Assembly (NCBI RefSeq): GCF_900143245.1
Contig: NZ_FRDK01000001.1
Coordinates: 248,001 to 312,000 of the forward strand
Direction of reading: 5' to 3'
Source: Flavobacterium fryxellicola
GTDB lineage: Bacteria; Bacteroidota; Bacteroidia; Flavobacteriales; Flavobacteriaceae
Length of the DNA: 64,000 nucleotides
The notes under the pieces are model-generated. The model was not told where the DNA came from. It made no database searches and saw only the letters and a program-made list of their open reading frames with translations. The position numbers and the translations under genes are program-made. Position 1 is the first letter of the stretch; each line of letters begins with the position of its first letter. Below, piece by piece: positions 16,747 through 26,025 of the stretch.

Positions 16747-17808
16747 ATGAAAAAAAGCATACTAACCATAGTATTAATTGTAGCCACTTTAGGCATCATC
16801 GCATACGTTTTAACGAATAACAAAAAGGAAAACGAGGCAAAAACGGCTATCGTTGCAGAGAAAAACGCTAGTATTTCTGTTAAAGTAGCTACGGTAAAAA
16901 CGGAAGAAGTTTCACTTGATTTTTTAGCAAACGGAAATTTTGCACCGTTACAAGAATTGAGTTTTTCTGCTGAGAAATCAGGAAGAGTAGTCCGTGTTCT
17001 CGTTGATGAAGGCGACAGAGTGCGAGTAGGTCAAACTTTAGCGATTGTAAGAAGTGAGCAAATATCAGCTGACTTACAAACGGCACAAGCTTCGTATCAA
17101 AATGCGTTGACGGATTTTGGTCGCTTTGAAAATGCCTTCAAAACAGGCGGAGTTACTAAACAACAATTAGACCAAGCTAAATTGAGCTTAGTAACTTCAA
17201 AATCAAGATTACAGCAAGCAAAAATAAACATTGGGGATACCAATATCAAAGCCACAATCAACGGAATTGTGAATAAAAAATATGTGGAACCAGGATCCGT
17301 TCTTGGCGCTGGAACTCCTTTATTTGACATTGTAAATGTTTCCAAATTGAAACTGCAAGTAAATGTCAATGAAAATCAAGTGGCAGGTTTAAAATTAGGC
17401 AATTCAATTCGCGTTACCGCTAGTGTGTATCCAGATGCTCAATTCTCTGGAAAAATTACCTTTATTGCTCCAAAATCAGATTCCAATTTAAACTTTCCTG
17501 TAGAGATTGAAATTGCTAATACTGCTTCCAATGACCTAAAAGCTGGAATGTATGGAACAGCTGCTTTTACCGCTAGTCAACAAAGACAATTGTTAATGGT
17601 TGTTCCTAGAAATGCTTTTGTGGGAAGTGTAAGCAGCAACGAAATATTTGTAATCGAAAATGGAACTGCTAAACTTAAGTCAGTAACAGCTGGGAGAATT
17701 CTTGGTGACAAAGTTGAAATTCTAAACGGCCTTTCAGATGGCGAAACGGTAATTGTTACCGGTCAAATCAACCTTCAAGAGGGATCTAAAGTGGATGTTA
17801 TAAAATAA
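16747..17808 (+). CDS. RND efflux periplasmic adaptor (membrane-fusion protein)
   Basis: 353 residues. An N-terminal membrane anchor (ILTIVLIVATLGIIAYVL) is followed by a biotinyl-lipoyl-like half (FSAEKSGRVVRVLVDEGDRVRVGQTLAIV), a helical hairpin (about residues 100-150, including TGGVTKQQLDQAKLSLVTSK), the second lipoyl half (INGIVNKKYVEPGSVLGAGTPLFDIVN), then beta-barrel and membrane-proximal domains. It links the inner-membrane pump to the TolC-like channel. It is the third gene of the operon; 77 bases of low-complexity CTTAAAG-like sequence separate it from the pump gene. Confidence 0.93.
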   Translation: MKKSILTIVLIVATLGIIAYVLTNNKKENEAKTAIVAEKNASISVKVATVKTEEVSLDFLANGNFAPLQELSFSAEKSGRVVRVLVDEGDRVRVGQTLAIVRSEQISADLQTAQASYQNALTDFGRFENAFKTGGVTKQQLDQAKLSLVTSKSRLQQAKINIGDTNIKATINGIVNKKYVEPGSVLGAGTPLFDIVNVSKLKLQVNVNENQVAGLKLGNSIRVTASVYPDAQFSGKITFIAPKSDSNLNFPVEIEIANTASNDLKAGMYGTAAFTASQQRQLLMVVPRNAFVGSVSSNEIFVIENGTAKLKSVTAGRILGDKVEILNGLSDGETVIVTGQINLQEGSKVDVIK

Positions 17809-17885
17809 GTCTTAAAGCCGAAAGTCTTAAAGTCATAAAGAAACAGCTCAAAGCCTAAAGCTTAAAGCATAAGCCAGATAAAAAC

Positions 17886-20800
17886 ATGAAATTAGCAGAA
17901 ATATCCATAAAACGTCCCTCATTGGTCATCGTGTTATTTACGATACTAACTTTAGGAGGACTGTTCAGTTACAGCCAATTGGGCTACGAATTGATTCCTA
18001 AATTTGAAACAAACGTAATTTCGATTGCAACCGTTTATCCCGGTGCATCGCCAAGCGAAGTCGAAAATACCGTTACTAAGAAAATCGAAGACGCGATTTC
18101 TTCGTTAGAAAACATAAAGAAAATTGACTCCAAGTCATTTGAAAGTTTGTCAACAGTTGCTATTACATTAACCTCTAATGCTGATGTTAACATTTCGATG
18201 AACGATGCACAACGCAAAATCAATGCGATCATAAATGATTTACCAGATGATGCGCAAGCCCCTTCTTTAAATAAATTCTCTTTGAGCGATTTACCAATTA
18301 TGACTATTGGTGCCAACGGCAAAATGGACGAAGTTGAGTTTTACGACTTAGTAGATAAAAAATTAGCACCCGTACTTTCAAGAGTTCAAGGTGTGGCACA
18401 AGTAACTATTACGGGTGGACAAGAAAGAGAAATTCAAGTCAATCTTGATGCGGTAAAAATGCAGGCTTATGGCCTTTCGGTTCCACAGGTACAACAAAAT
18501 ATTTTATCCTCGAACTTGGATTTCCCAACAGGAAATATTCAAACGAGAGAGCAAAAAATATTAATCCGTTTGGCTGGAAAATACAAGAATGTTGAGGAGC
18601 TAAGAAATCTAATTGTATCTTCAAAAAACGGAATTCAAGTTCGTTTACGTGAGATTGCCGATGTTCAAGATACGCAGAAAATCACTGAAAAAGTGGCACG
18701 TGTCAATCAGAAAAGTGCGATTATATTACAAATCATAAAACAATCAGATGCCAATGCCGTTGCGGTAAGCGAAGAATTGGTAAAAACAATTGCTAAACTA
18801 GAAACGGACTATAAAGCCGATGGGTTAAAATTAGAAATAGCAAAAGACAGTACCGTTTTCACTCTTGAAGCTGCAGATGCGGTAGTACACGATTTACTTA
18901 TAGCCGTACTTTTAGTGGCCTTAGTGATGTTATTTTTCTTGCACAGCATTAGAAACTCGCTGATTGTAATGGTGTCGATTCCAGCTTCATTAATTGCCAC
19001 TTTTATTGGAATTTATTTAATGGGATATACCCTGAACTTAATGAGTTTATTAGGATTGTCCCTCGTTGTAGGTATTCTTGTGGATGATGCCATCGTGGTT
19101 CTTGAAAATATTTACAGGCACATGGAAATGGGTAAAAACAAAGTGCGTGCGGCCTATGATGGTACAGCCGAAATAGGTGGAACTGTAGTATCGATTACAC
19201 TTGTAATTGTGGTGGTATTTTTACCCATTGCATTGAGTTCTGGTCTGGTTTCTAATATCATTACGCAATTTTGTGTAACTGTAATTATATCTACTTTATT
19301 ATCGTTGGTTGCTTCGTTTACTATTATTCCTTGGTTGTCATCGCGATACGGAAAACTAGAACATATTGAAGGTAAAAACTTTTTCGGAAGAGTTATTCTT
19401 GGATTTGAAAGTTACTTAACCCGTTTCATCAACTGGATTTCTGGATTGTTAACGTGGTCCTTGGATCATTATAAAACAACACTTGCCATTGTTTTAGTTT
19501 TATTTTTTAGTTCGGTTGCCTTAGTCCCTGCCGGATTTATTGGTGGCGAATTCTTTGCAGCCTCAGACAGTGGAGAGTTTTTAGTTCAAATCGAAATGCC
19601 AAAAGATGCTTCGCTGGAACAAACCAACTTTATGACGCAAAAAGCAGAAGCGTTTTTAGAAAAAGAAGCTTTTATTCATAGCCAGTTTACTATTGTAGGT
19701 CAAATCAGTGGTGGGCTTGGCGCTTCGCAAGCAACAGCCTACAAATCAGAAATCAACGTGAAAATGGTTGGATTAGACCAGCGCGATGAACCTGCAAATG
19801 TATATGCCGCAAAAACAAAACGAAAATTAGAGAAATTATTAGTTGGTGCAAAAGTTAAAACGGTTCCAGTAGGTATTTTAGGAACGGCTGAAGATGCGAC
19901 TTTGAATTTGATTGTAACCGGTCCAGATGTAGCCAGTGCAATGCAATTCGCTATTGCTGCTGAAAAAGAATTGCGTACCATTCCAGGAGCGACAGAGATT
20001 GAATTATCTGTAGAAGACGGAAATCCTGAGGTAAACGTAAGAGTAGACCGCGATAAAATGGCTGCACTTGGTTTAAGCTTACAAACTGTAGGGATGACTA
20101 TGCAAACGGCTTTTAGTGGAAACACAGATGGACGTTACAGAGCTGGGGAATACGAATACGACATCAACATAAAATACAATGCATTCGATAGAAAAAGTAT
20201 TGCTGATGTAAGCAACTTGATTTTCATCAACGACTCTGGTCAACAAATCAAGTTAAATCAATTTGCAACCGTTACGGAAGGTTCTGGTCCAAGCCAATTG
20301 GAACGTAGAGACAAAACGGCATCGGTAACGGTAAAAGGGCAAAACGTAGGAGTTGCTGCTGGAACAATTGTTTCACAATGGCAAGAAAAATTAGATCAAC
20401 TGAAAAAACCAACGGGTGTAAACTACATTTTTGGTGGTGATCAAGAAAACCAGTCAGAAGGTTTTGGAACCTTAGGAATTGCTTTATTGGCTGCTATTAT
20501 CTTGGTTTACCTTGTGATGGTTTCCTTGTATGACAGTTTTGTGCATCCATTCGTAGTATTATTTGCTATTCCGCTTTCGTTTATTGGAGCATTACTGGCA
20601 TTAGCCCTAACAAATAACACCTTGAATATCTTTACTATTCTTGGGGTGATCATGCTAATTGGTCTGGTGTGTAAGAACGCGATTATGCTTGTGGATTATA
20701 CCAATCAACGTAGAGCCGCCGGCGAAACAATTAGAACGGCTTTAATTCAAGCGAATCATGCGCGTCTTCGTCCAATTTTAATGACAACAATTGCAATGGT

Positions 20801-21053
20801 TTTTGGTATGTTCCCAATTGCATTAGCCGCTGGAGCTGGAGCCGAATGGAAAAATGGTTTGGCATGGGTAATTATTGGTGGATTAATAAGTTCCTTGTTC
20901 CTAACCTTGATTGTCGTTCCAGTAATTTACGAAATCATGGAGAAACTAATTGCTAAATTCTCTAAAGGTGAGAAAGTAGATTATGAAGCCGAAATGGTTG
21001 CTGATTATGAGCATCGAGAATTGAGTGAAGATGGTTTTACACCAAAGCACTAA
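17886..21053 (+). CDS. RND multidrug/export pump, HAE1 type
   Basis: 1055 residues, with the 12-span RND architecture: span 1 at about 12-30, two large periplasmic domains (about 35-335 and 560-865) and two bundles of spans. The proton-relay motif LVVGILVDDAIVVLENIYRH (Asp pair at about residues 400-401) is intact, and its counterpart in the second half is GLVCKNAIMLVDYTNQRR. It exports hydrophobic or amphiphilic compounds with the adaptor and channel encoded just upstream. The cargo is unknown; coupling to YceI through a shared operator hints at a lipid-like compound. Confidence 0.94.
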   Translation: MKLAEISIKRPSLVIVLFTILTLGGLFSYSQLGYELIPKFETNVISIATVYPGASPSEVENTVTKKIEDAISSLENIKKIDSKSFESLSTVAITLTSNADVNISMNDAQRKINAIINDLPDDAQAPSLNKFSLSDLPIMTIGANGKMDEVEFYDLVDKKLAPVLSRVQGVAQVTITGGQEREIQVNLDAVKMQAYGLSVPQVQQNILSSNLDFPTGNIQTREQKILIRLAGKYKNVEELRNLIVSSKNGIQVRLREIADVQDTQKITEKVARVNQKSAIILQIIKQSDANAVAVSEELVKTIAKLETDYKADGLKLEIAKDSTVFTLEAADAVVHDLLIAVLLVALVMLFFLHSIRNSLIVMVSIPASLIATFIGIYLMGYTLNLMSLLGLSLVVGILVDDAIVVLENIYRHMEMGKNKVRAAYDGTAEIGGTVVSITLVIVVVFLPIALSSGLVSNIITQFCVTVIISTLLSLVASFTIIPWLSSRYGKLEHIEGKNFFGRVILGFESYLTRFINWISGLLTWSLDHYKTTLAIVLVLFFSSVALVPAGFIGGEFFAASDSGEFLVQIEMPKDASLEQTNFMTQKAEAFLEKEAFIHSQFTIVGQISGGLGASQATAYKSEINVKMVGLDQRDEPANVYAAKTKRKLEKLLVGAKVKTVPVGILGTAEDATLNLIVTGPDVASAMQFAIAAEKELRTIPGATEIELSVEDGNPEVNVRVDRDKMAALGLSLQTVGMTMQTAFSGNTDGRYRAGEYEYDINIKYNAFDRKSIADVSNLIFINDSGQQIKLNQFATVTEGSGPSQLERRDKTASVTVKGQNVGVAAGTIVSQWQEKLDQLKKPTGVNYIFGGDQENQSEGFGTLGIALLAAIILVYLVMVSLYDSFVHPFVVLFAIPLSFIGALLALALTNNTLNIFTILGVIMLIGLVCKNAIMLVDYTNQRRAAGETIRTALIQANHARLRPILMTTIAMVFGMFPIALAAGAGAEWKNGLAWVIIGGLISSLFLTLIVVPVIYEIMEKLIAKFSKGEKVDYEAEMVADYEHRELSEDGFTPKH

Positions 21054-21076
21054 GTCCTATTTTTAATAAAGAAACG

Positions 21077-21107
21077 ACCTGTTCATTAGTTTGAGCAGGT
21101 TTTTTTA
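21077..21107 (+). terminator. Intrinsic terminator of the tetR-RND operon
   Basis: ACCTGTTCA at 21077-21085 and TGAGCAGGT at 21092-21100 (one mismatch), followed by seven T. Confidence 0.75.
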
Positions 21108-21423
21108 TGCCCACTTTTATCACAATTTATTTTGATCTACGCCTTGTAGTTTTCCAAAAATCAGGAAAACGAAACCAAATTCCCATTCCCACTTTATTAA
21201 AAAAGTCTTAAAGTCACATTTTAACTAATATTTTTAAATCTTTTTCTAAATTAATAAACGACTGATTTAAAAACAATTAGACGCAAGAACGGAATTCACT
21301 ATTTAGAAACGCAACATCTTGTTTTACATTTCTGGCATGCTACTTGAATATACCTAATCAAATAAGTAAAAAAAGCGAACGCCGAAACGCTCAAGAGTAG
21401 GCAAAATTCAAAATAGAAGTATC
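21108..21423. other. Long upstream region of the gene at 21424
   Basis: About 315 bases without a gene. It is AT-rich, with a GTCTTAAAGTC stretch near 21206. The only site I can point to is the sigma-54-like sequence at 21333-21348. The last 75 bases would be a 5' leader. Confidence 0.4.
21333..21348 (+). promoter_or_regulatory. Possible sigma-54 (RpoN) promoter
   Basis: TGGCATGCTACTTGAA fits TGGCACG-N4-TTGCW at 10 of the 12 defined positions. The mismatches include A in place of the C of the -12 element, so it is a weak call. It lies 75 bases before the ATG at 21424; no TAnnTTTG motif was evident there. Confidence 0.3.
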
Positions 21424-22092
21424 ATGAAAAAAATTACCTTTTTAGTTGCTAGCATCTTCGTATTAGGAGGTAGCATAGCCAACGCAACAGAAAAAACAGT
21501 TTTTTCTGTAACAACAAAATCGCTAGTAGATTTTAGAAATGATGATCCAATTGTGTTCACAGAACGAGGAATTGAGTTTTATGTATTTCCTGACGGACTA
21601 TTGGATTTTAATACACGTCCAACAAGCAATGGTGACCTGTATTATAGATCAAAAGGAAAAAACGGTTTCAACAAAACGCACGGCGCACCAGGTCAAAACC
21701 GCAAAGGAAATTATGGTGTACGAGTGGAGCACGACAACTTAGGTAGAGTAAGACAAGTAGGAAATGTGTTCATTAACTACGATGCTAATGACCGTGTAAA
21801 AAGAATTGGCTCTGTTTACATGACGTACAACCGTTATGCTTTAGAGCGCGTAGGAGGCCTAGAGATTATATACAACCGTCGTGGTCAAATTGTGGATATT
21901 GTTGGATCAGTAAAAGGAGGCAGAGTTTACGCCTACAACCAAAACAATGATGGACGTAACGATTATGGTTATGGTAACAATCAAAACGACACTGATGATG
22001 ATTATTACTATTACAGAACAAACGGTACAAAAGCAAAGATTGAAGATGCCAAAGTATCTGGAAATGGTGCCATACGAATAGATAGGAAATAG
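21424..22092 (+). CDS. Exported protein of unknown function
   Basis: 222 residues with a signal peptide (MKKITFLVASIFVLGGSIANA). The centre has repeated short strands around RVRQVGNVFINYDANDRVKRIGSVYMTYNR and VGGLEIIYNRRGQIVDIVGSV, that is, a repeating (I/V)G.V/L.I.Y(N/D)..(D/G)R(V/I/L) unit of about 20-24 residues. The C-terminus is rich in Asn, Asp and Tyr (residues about 178-200), then basic. No lipobox and no sorting signal. I do not recognise a named family; it looks like a periplasmic or surface repeat protein of Flavobacteria. Confidence 0.7.
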   Translation: MKKITFLVASIFVLGGSIANATEKTVFSVTTKSLVDFRNDDPIVFTERGIEFYVFPDGLLDFNTRPTSNGDLYYRSKGKNGFNKTHGAPGQNRKGNYGVRVEHDNLGRVRQVGNVFINYDANDRVKRIGSVYMTYNRYALERVGGLEIIYNRRGQIVDIVGSVKGGRVYAYNQNNDGRNDYGYGNNQNDTDDDYYYYRTNGTKAKIEDAKVSGNGAIRIDRK

Positions 22093-22117
22093 TTTGTAAG
22101 TTTAAGTGGTTTGTTTG

Positions 22118-22155
22118 AAATTCCTGCTGGTATTCGTATCAGCGGGAATTTTTGT
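22118..22155 (+). terminator. Intrinsic terminator after the exported protein gene
   Basis: AAATTCCTGCTG at 22118-22129 pairs with CAGCGGGAATTT at 22140-22151 (one G-U), followed by T residues. Confidence 0.75.
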
Positions 22156-22226
22156 TTGAACTAAATGGCAAAGCCAGTTTAATTTACTTTCTTTCCCGGT
22201 TTCAAAAGCGTTATAAACAATGCAAA

Positions 22227-22251
22227 AAGGCTGCCTTTCTTGGACAGCCTT
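22227..22251 (-). terminator. Intrinsic terminator after the DsbA/FrnE-like gene
   Basis: AAGGCTG at 22227-22233 and CAGCCTT at 22245-22251; on the minus strand the stem runs into TTTTTGCA. Confidence 0.6.
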
Positions 22252-22292
22252 GCTACATACTAAAAGATTAAAAATATTAAAATAATATTATT

Positions 22293-23009
22293 TTAATTAC
22301 AGCCATCAACTCCACAACTGTCACCATCAGTCGTATTTAGCGAAATGGGATTTATTTGAAATTTACCTTCTTCCCAAACTTTCTCTAACGTATTTACAAA
22401 TGTCTCAACATGTTGTGCGCCAGAAACTGAATATTTATTATCGAACACAAAAAAGGGAACTCCTTGAACACCGATAGACTGTGCTTGAGTGATGTCCTGT
22501 TGCACCTCTTTTGCATAAGCATCAGAATGTAATACTTCGTCTATGACTTCAGTTGGAAGTCCTACTTCCATTCCCAACTCTTTCAAAGTACTTAAATCAT
22601 TAATATTTTTGCCATCAGTTAAGTACGCTTTGAACAATAATTCTTCTAAGTCATTTGCCAAGTTGTGTTTTTTAGCCAAATGCAACAAGCGATGTGCGTT
22701 CAATGAATTAGCCATAACTGCCTTTTCAAAATGAAAATCCAAACCTGCCGATTTCGCATTTTGCGTCATATCATCAAGCATTCCTTGCGCCCAGTCACTG
22801 TCTTTTCTATATTTCTCTGCTAAATGAGTTACCATATTGTCATCCGGAGAAGCAACAAAACTTGCATCCAACTGAAAACTTTTCCACTCAATTTCAACCG
22901 CTTTCTTGTGTTCAAAGTTCTCTAATGCAGCTTCTATTCTTCTTTTGCCAATATAACAAAACGGACACATAATATCCGACCAGATCTGTATTTTCAATTT
23001 ATTCTCCAT
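22293..23009 (-). CDS. DsbA/FrnE-like thioredoxin-fold oxidoreductase
   Basis: 238 residues from the chosen ATG at 23009. An upstream in-frame ATG at 23108 would add 33 unrelated residues that cross a likely promoter (TAAATTTG on the minus strand, 23048-23055), so I reject it; a GAAGA precedes the chosen start. The N-terminus IQIWSDIMCPFCYIGKRR has the CPFC redox motif of the FrnE/2-hydroxychromene-2-carboxylate isomerase branch of the DsbA family. The helical insertion and the VQGVPFFVF cis-Pro loop (V-P) follow, and the end is GDSCGVDGCN. No signal peptide, so it is cytoplasmic. The substrate is unknown. Confidence 0.88.
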   Translation of the reverse strand: MENKLKIQIWSDIMCPFCYIGKRRIEAALENFEHKKAVEIEWKSFQLDASFVASPDDNMVTHLAEKYRKDSDWAQGMLDDMTQNAKSAGLDFHFEKAVMANSLNAHRLLHLAKKHNLANDLEELLFKAYLTDGKNINDLSTLKELGMEVGLPTEVIDEVLHSDAYAKEVQQDITQAQSIGVQGVPFFVFDNKYSVSGAQHVETFVNTLEKVWEEGKFQINPISLNTTDGDSCGVDGCN

Positions 23010-23136
23010 CTTCTTTTTTTTAGTACTAATTATATCATTTGTATATACAAATTTACAAAAAACAAACGGAAAAAGAGTAGGTATTGTATTTATATTATGA
23101 ATTGACAATTTGGATTTGGTTTACATTAGAACATAA

Positions 23137-23168
23137 AAAAACCATCAACATTGCTATTGATGGTTTTT
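23137..23168 (-). terminator. Intrinsic terminator of the nuo operon
   Basis: AAAAACCATCAA at 23137-23148 pairs perfectly with TTGATGGTTTTT at 23157-23168; T run on either strand. It begins 22 bases beyond the nuoN stop. Confidence 0.85.
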
Positions 23169-23189
23169 GGAATATCTTGAAAATTTGGC

Positions 23190-24560
23190 TTAAACCAATA
23201 AATCCAACACTAAAGAAGGAAACAATCCTAATGCGATATTCAAAACAATAGCAACGACAGCCACTGCATAAATTACGAATGGAGTTGGTTTTTTTTCTTC
23301 ATTTGGCTCTTTGGAATACATGGCCAAAATCAGTTTAAAGTAGTAACCCACACTTATAATAGAGTTAACCACGGCTACGATTACTAACGCTAGATAACCG
23401 GCCTGAATCGTTTGGCTAAATAAAACCAACTTAGCGAAGAATCCAGCAAAAATAGGAATACCAGCCATAGAAAGTAAAGAAGCAGTGAGAATGGCCGCTA
23501 ACAAAGGATTCGTTTTTCCTAAACCATGAAAGTTTACAACATCTTCATTATCTCTATTTTTACAAACGTATAAGATTACACTGAAAGCAGCAATTCCAGA
23601 TAGCGAATACGCTGAAGCGTAATACAACAAACTTCCTGCTGAAGTAGATAGACTAAGTAATGTCATTAACATGAATCCTGCATGTGAAATACCCGAGAAA
23701 GCCAACATCCTTTTTACATTTGTTTGTCTCAATGCCATAATATTTCCTACGGTCATCGAGGCCATAGAAATTACAACTATTACAATTTTGAATGACTCTG
23801 AAACATCAGCATTCATTATGGATAATAATTTGTATAAAGTCGCCATAGCAACTACTTTGGCCAACGTACTCATTAGAGCAGTTGTCAAGGCTGGAGACCC
23901 TTCATATACGTCAGGAGCCCAAAAGTGGAATGGCACTGCAGCCACTTTAAACAACATTCCTATCGTTACTAACACAATTCCAATAGGAAACCATACCGGC
24001 AATTCCGCTGATTGTGACAACTCACTGATTTCAGTCACATCAAAACTTCCCATGGCTCCATAAATCAAACAGATACCAAAAAGAATGATTCCAGAAGCAA
24101 AAGATCCCATTAAGAAATACTTCATTCCCGCTTCATTACTTTTAAGATTCATACGATCACTAGCGGCAAGAACATAAAGAGAAATAGACAATACTTCGAT
24201 TCCTAAAAAGAACATGGCTAGATTTCCAAAAGAAACCATTGCCACCGCCCCAGCCAATAAAAATATTTTTATGGCAATATAATCAGAGATTTTAGATTGG
24301 TGATTTTCGTAAAAATTATGTCCTAAAGTCACTAAGAAAATGGTAAGCACAATAAACAAGGACGAAAAAGTACTCGAAAATTTACTCACAACAATCATAT
24401 TGTTATAGTAACTTTCTGTTGAATTAAATTCAGAGATGGTCAGGCCAAGGACTCCCAACAATCCAATAATTGTAAGTGGTACAATGGCTTTTCTTAAATT
24501 AAAAATTTCAAATAAAAGGCATAAAACACCTAATCCTATTATAGCTATTAATGTATTCAT
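23190..24560 (-). CDS. nuoN: NADH-quinone oxidoreductase subunit N
   Basis: 456 residues, antiporter-like membrane subunit of complex I with about 14 spans. Proton-channel residues are visible in FLGIEVLSISLYVLAA (the TM5 Glu), in FKVAAVPFHFWAPDVYEG (the TM7 Lys and the broken-helix Pro), and in NVKRMLAFSGISHAGFML. It is the last gene of the nuo operon, 13 bases after nuoM, and is followed by a terminator. Proton translocation at the inner membrane. Confidence 0.95.
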   Translation of the reverse strand: MNTLIAIIGLGVLCLLFEIFNLRKAIVPLTIIGLLGVLGLTISEFNSTESYYNNMIVVSKFSSTFSSLFIVLTIFLVTLGHNFYENHQSKISDYIAIKIFLLAGAVAMVSFGNLAMFFLGIEVLSISLYVLAASDRMNLKSNEAGMKYFLMGSFASGIILFGICLIYGAMGSFDVTEISELSQSAELPVWFPIGIVLVTIGMLFKVAAVPFHFWAPDVYEGSPALTTALMSTLAKVVAMATLYKLLSIMNADVSESFKIVIVVISMASMTVGNIMALRQTNVKRMLAFSGISHAGFMLMTLLSLSTSAGSLLYYASAYSLSGIAAFSVILYVCKNRDNEDVVNFHGLGKTNPLLAAILTASLLSMAGIPIFAGFFAKLVLFSQTIQAGYLALVIVAVVNSIISVGYYFKLILAMYSKEPNEEKKPTPFVIYAVAVVAIVLNIALGLFPSLVLDLLV

Positions 24561-24573
24561 TTTTTTACTTGAC

Positions 24574-26016
24574 TTAGTTTATTCGGTTTATTTGAATTAA
24601 AATTTCTTCAAGACTTGGTGTGATCAAATCTATAATCGGTTTTGGATACATTCCAAAAAAGAATAACACGGCGATTATTAGTATCAAAGTTATCCCTTCA
24701 TTACTCGTTACATCCGTAAATATTCGTGTATTGGTCTCTCCTAACATGGCCTGTTGAAACATTTTCAGCATATAATAAGCTCCTAAAATTATAGTGGTTC
24801 CGCCTAAAATGGCAAACCAAATATTAATTTGAGAAAGACTGTACAAAACGGTGAATTCTCCAACAAAGTTAAAAGTAGATGGCAACGCAACCGAAGCCAC
24901 AACCAAGATTAAAAATAGGGAAGTGAATTTTGGAGTCCGTGCACGAATACCGCCCATTTCAGCAAGTACTCTAGTTTCATATCTTCTGAAAATAATCTCC
25001 GCAGTATAAAACAATCCAACAACTACAAATCCATGAGCAATCATTTGTAAAACTGCACCACGCAAGCCGTCTAACGTCAAGGTGTAGCTACCTGCAGCAA
25101 TTAAACCCACGTGAGCTAAGGAAGAATAGGCTAATAATTTCTTTAAATCTTTTTGTTTTAGTGCAACGATTGAACCGTAGATCACACCTGCAATACCAAG
25201 CCCGATGAAAATATACATATATTCTTTAGCAGCCAATGGCGCCAGAGGCAATTGCCAACGAATAACGCTATACAATCCCATTTTTAACATGATACCAGAT
25301 AAAAGCATGGTTCCAACGGTCGGCGCTTTTTGATACACATTAGCCTGCCAAGTGTGAAAGGGAATTAACGGAATCTTTATGGCGTACGCCAAGAAAAAAG
25401 CAAGGAATACCCATAATTGCTCTGCAGCAGATAAATTTAGTTTGTACAAGTCCTCTATTAAAAAGCTACCCGCTTTTTGATACAAATAAACAAAGGCAAC
25501 TAGCATGAACAAGGAACCTGCTAGGGTATAAATAAAAAATTTAACAACTGCTTTTTTACGTTCTTCTGCATCTCCGTTACCCCAGACTAGGGCGATGAAG
25601 TAAATAGGTATCAAAGATAATTCCCAAAAGATATAATACAACAAACCGTCTGATGCCAAGAATGTTCCCGCCATGGCAAAAGCCATAAACAAAATCAAAG
25701 CATAAAATGACTTGGAATTTTTATATTGGTTCCCAAAAGAAGAAAATATAATGATAGGAGTTAAAACAGTAGTCAATAAAAGCATAGCCATGGACAATCC
25801 ATCTGCTTTAAGCGCAAAAGATATATTAGGCTGTGTGATCCACTGATTGATGAAACTAATATTTTCACCTAAATTATAATGATTTAATAATACAATAGAA
25901 GCGCCTGCAGCAGCTAAGCTAAAGAACAATGCTACTTTTGAAGCTAGTTTATCACCCGCAAGAAAGGTTGCAAAAGCACCAACTAAAAGAATAATTAAAA
26001 TAAGAGATACGTTCAT
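24574..26016 (-). CDS. nuoM: NADH-quinone oxidoreductase subunit M
   Basis: 480 residues, antiporter-like proton-pumping subunit. Diagnostic segments are FWELSLIPIYFIALVWG (channel Glu), AYAIKIPLIPFHTWQANVYQKAPT (channel Lys and broken helix) and DLKKLLAYSSLAHVGLI. Slightly shorter than the E. coli protein (about 509). It lies 9 bases after nuoL and 13 before nuoN. Confidence 0.95.
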   Translation of the reverse strand: MNVSLILIILLVGAFATFLAGDKLASKVALFFSLAAAGASIVLLNHYNLGENISFINQWITQPNISFALKADGLSMAMLLLTTVLTPIIIFSSFGNQYKNSKSFYALILFMAFAMAGTFLASDGLLYYIFWELSLIPIYFIALVWGNGDAEERKKAVVKFFIYTLAGSLFMLVAFVYLYQKAGSFLIEDLYKLNLSAAEQLWVFLAFFLAYAIKIPLIPFHTWQANVYQKAPTVGTMLLSGIMLKMGLYSVIRWQLPLAPLAAKEYMYIFIGLGIAGVIYGSIVALKQKDLKKLLAYSSLAHVGLIAAGSYTLTLDGLRGAVLQMIAHGFVVVGLFYTAEIIFRRYETRVLAEMGGIRARTPKFTSLFLILVVASVALPSTFNFVGEFTVLYSLSQINIWFAILGGTTIILGAYYMLKMFQQAMLGETNTRIFTDVTSNEGITLILIIAVLFFFGMYPKPIIDLITPSLEEILIQINRIN

Positions 26017-26025
26017 AATGAAAAA

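Noticed and set aside
22293..23108. Longer start for the DsbA/FrnE-like protein
   Set aside because: The extra 33 residues are low-complexity and cross a promoter-like TAAATTTG; the conserved domain begins right after the Met at 23009.
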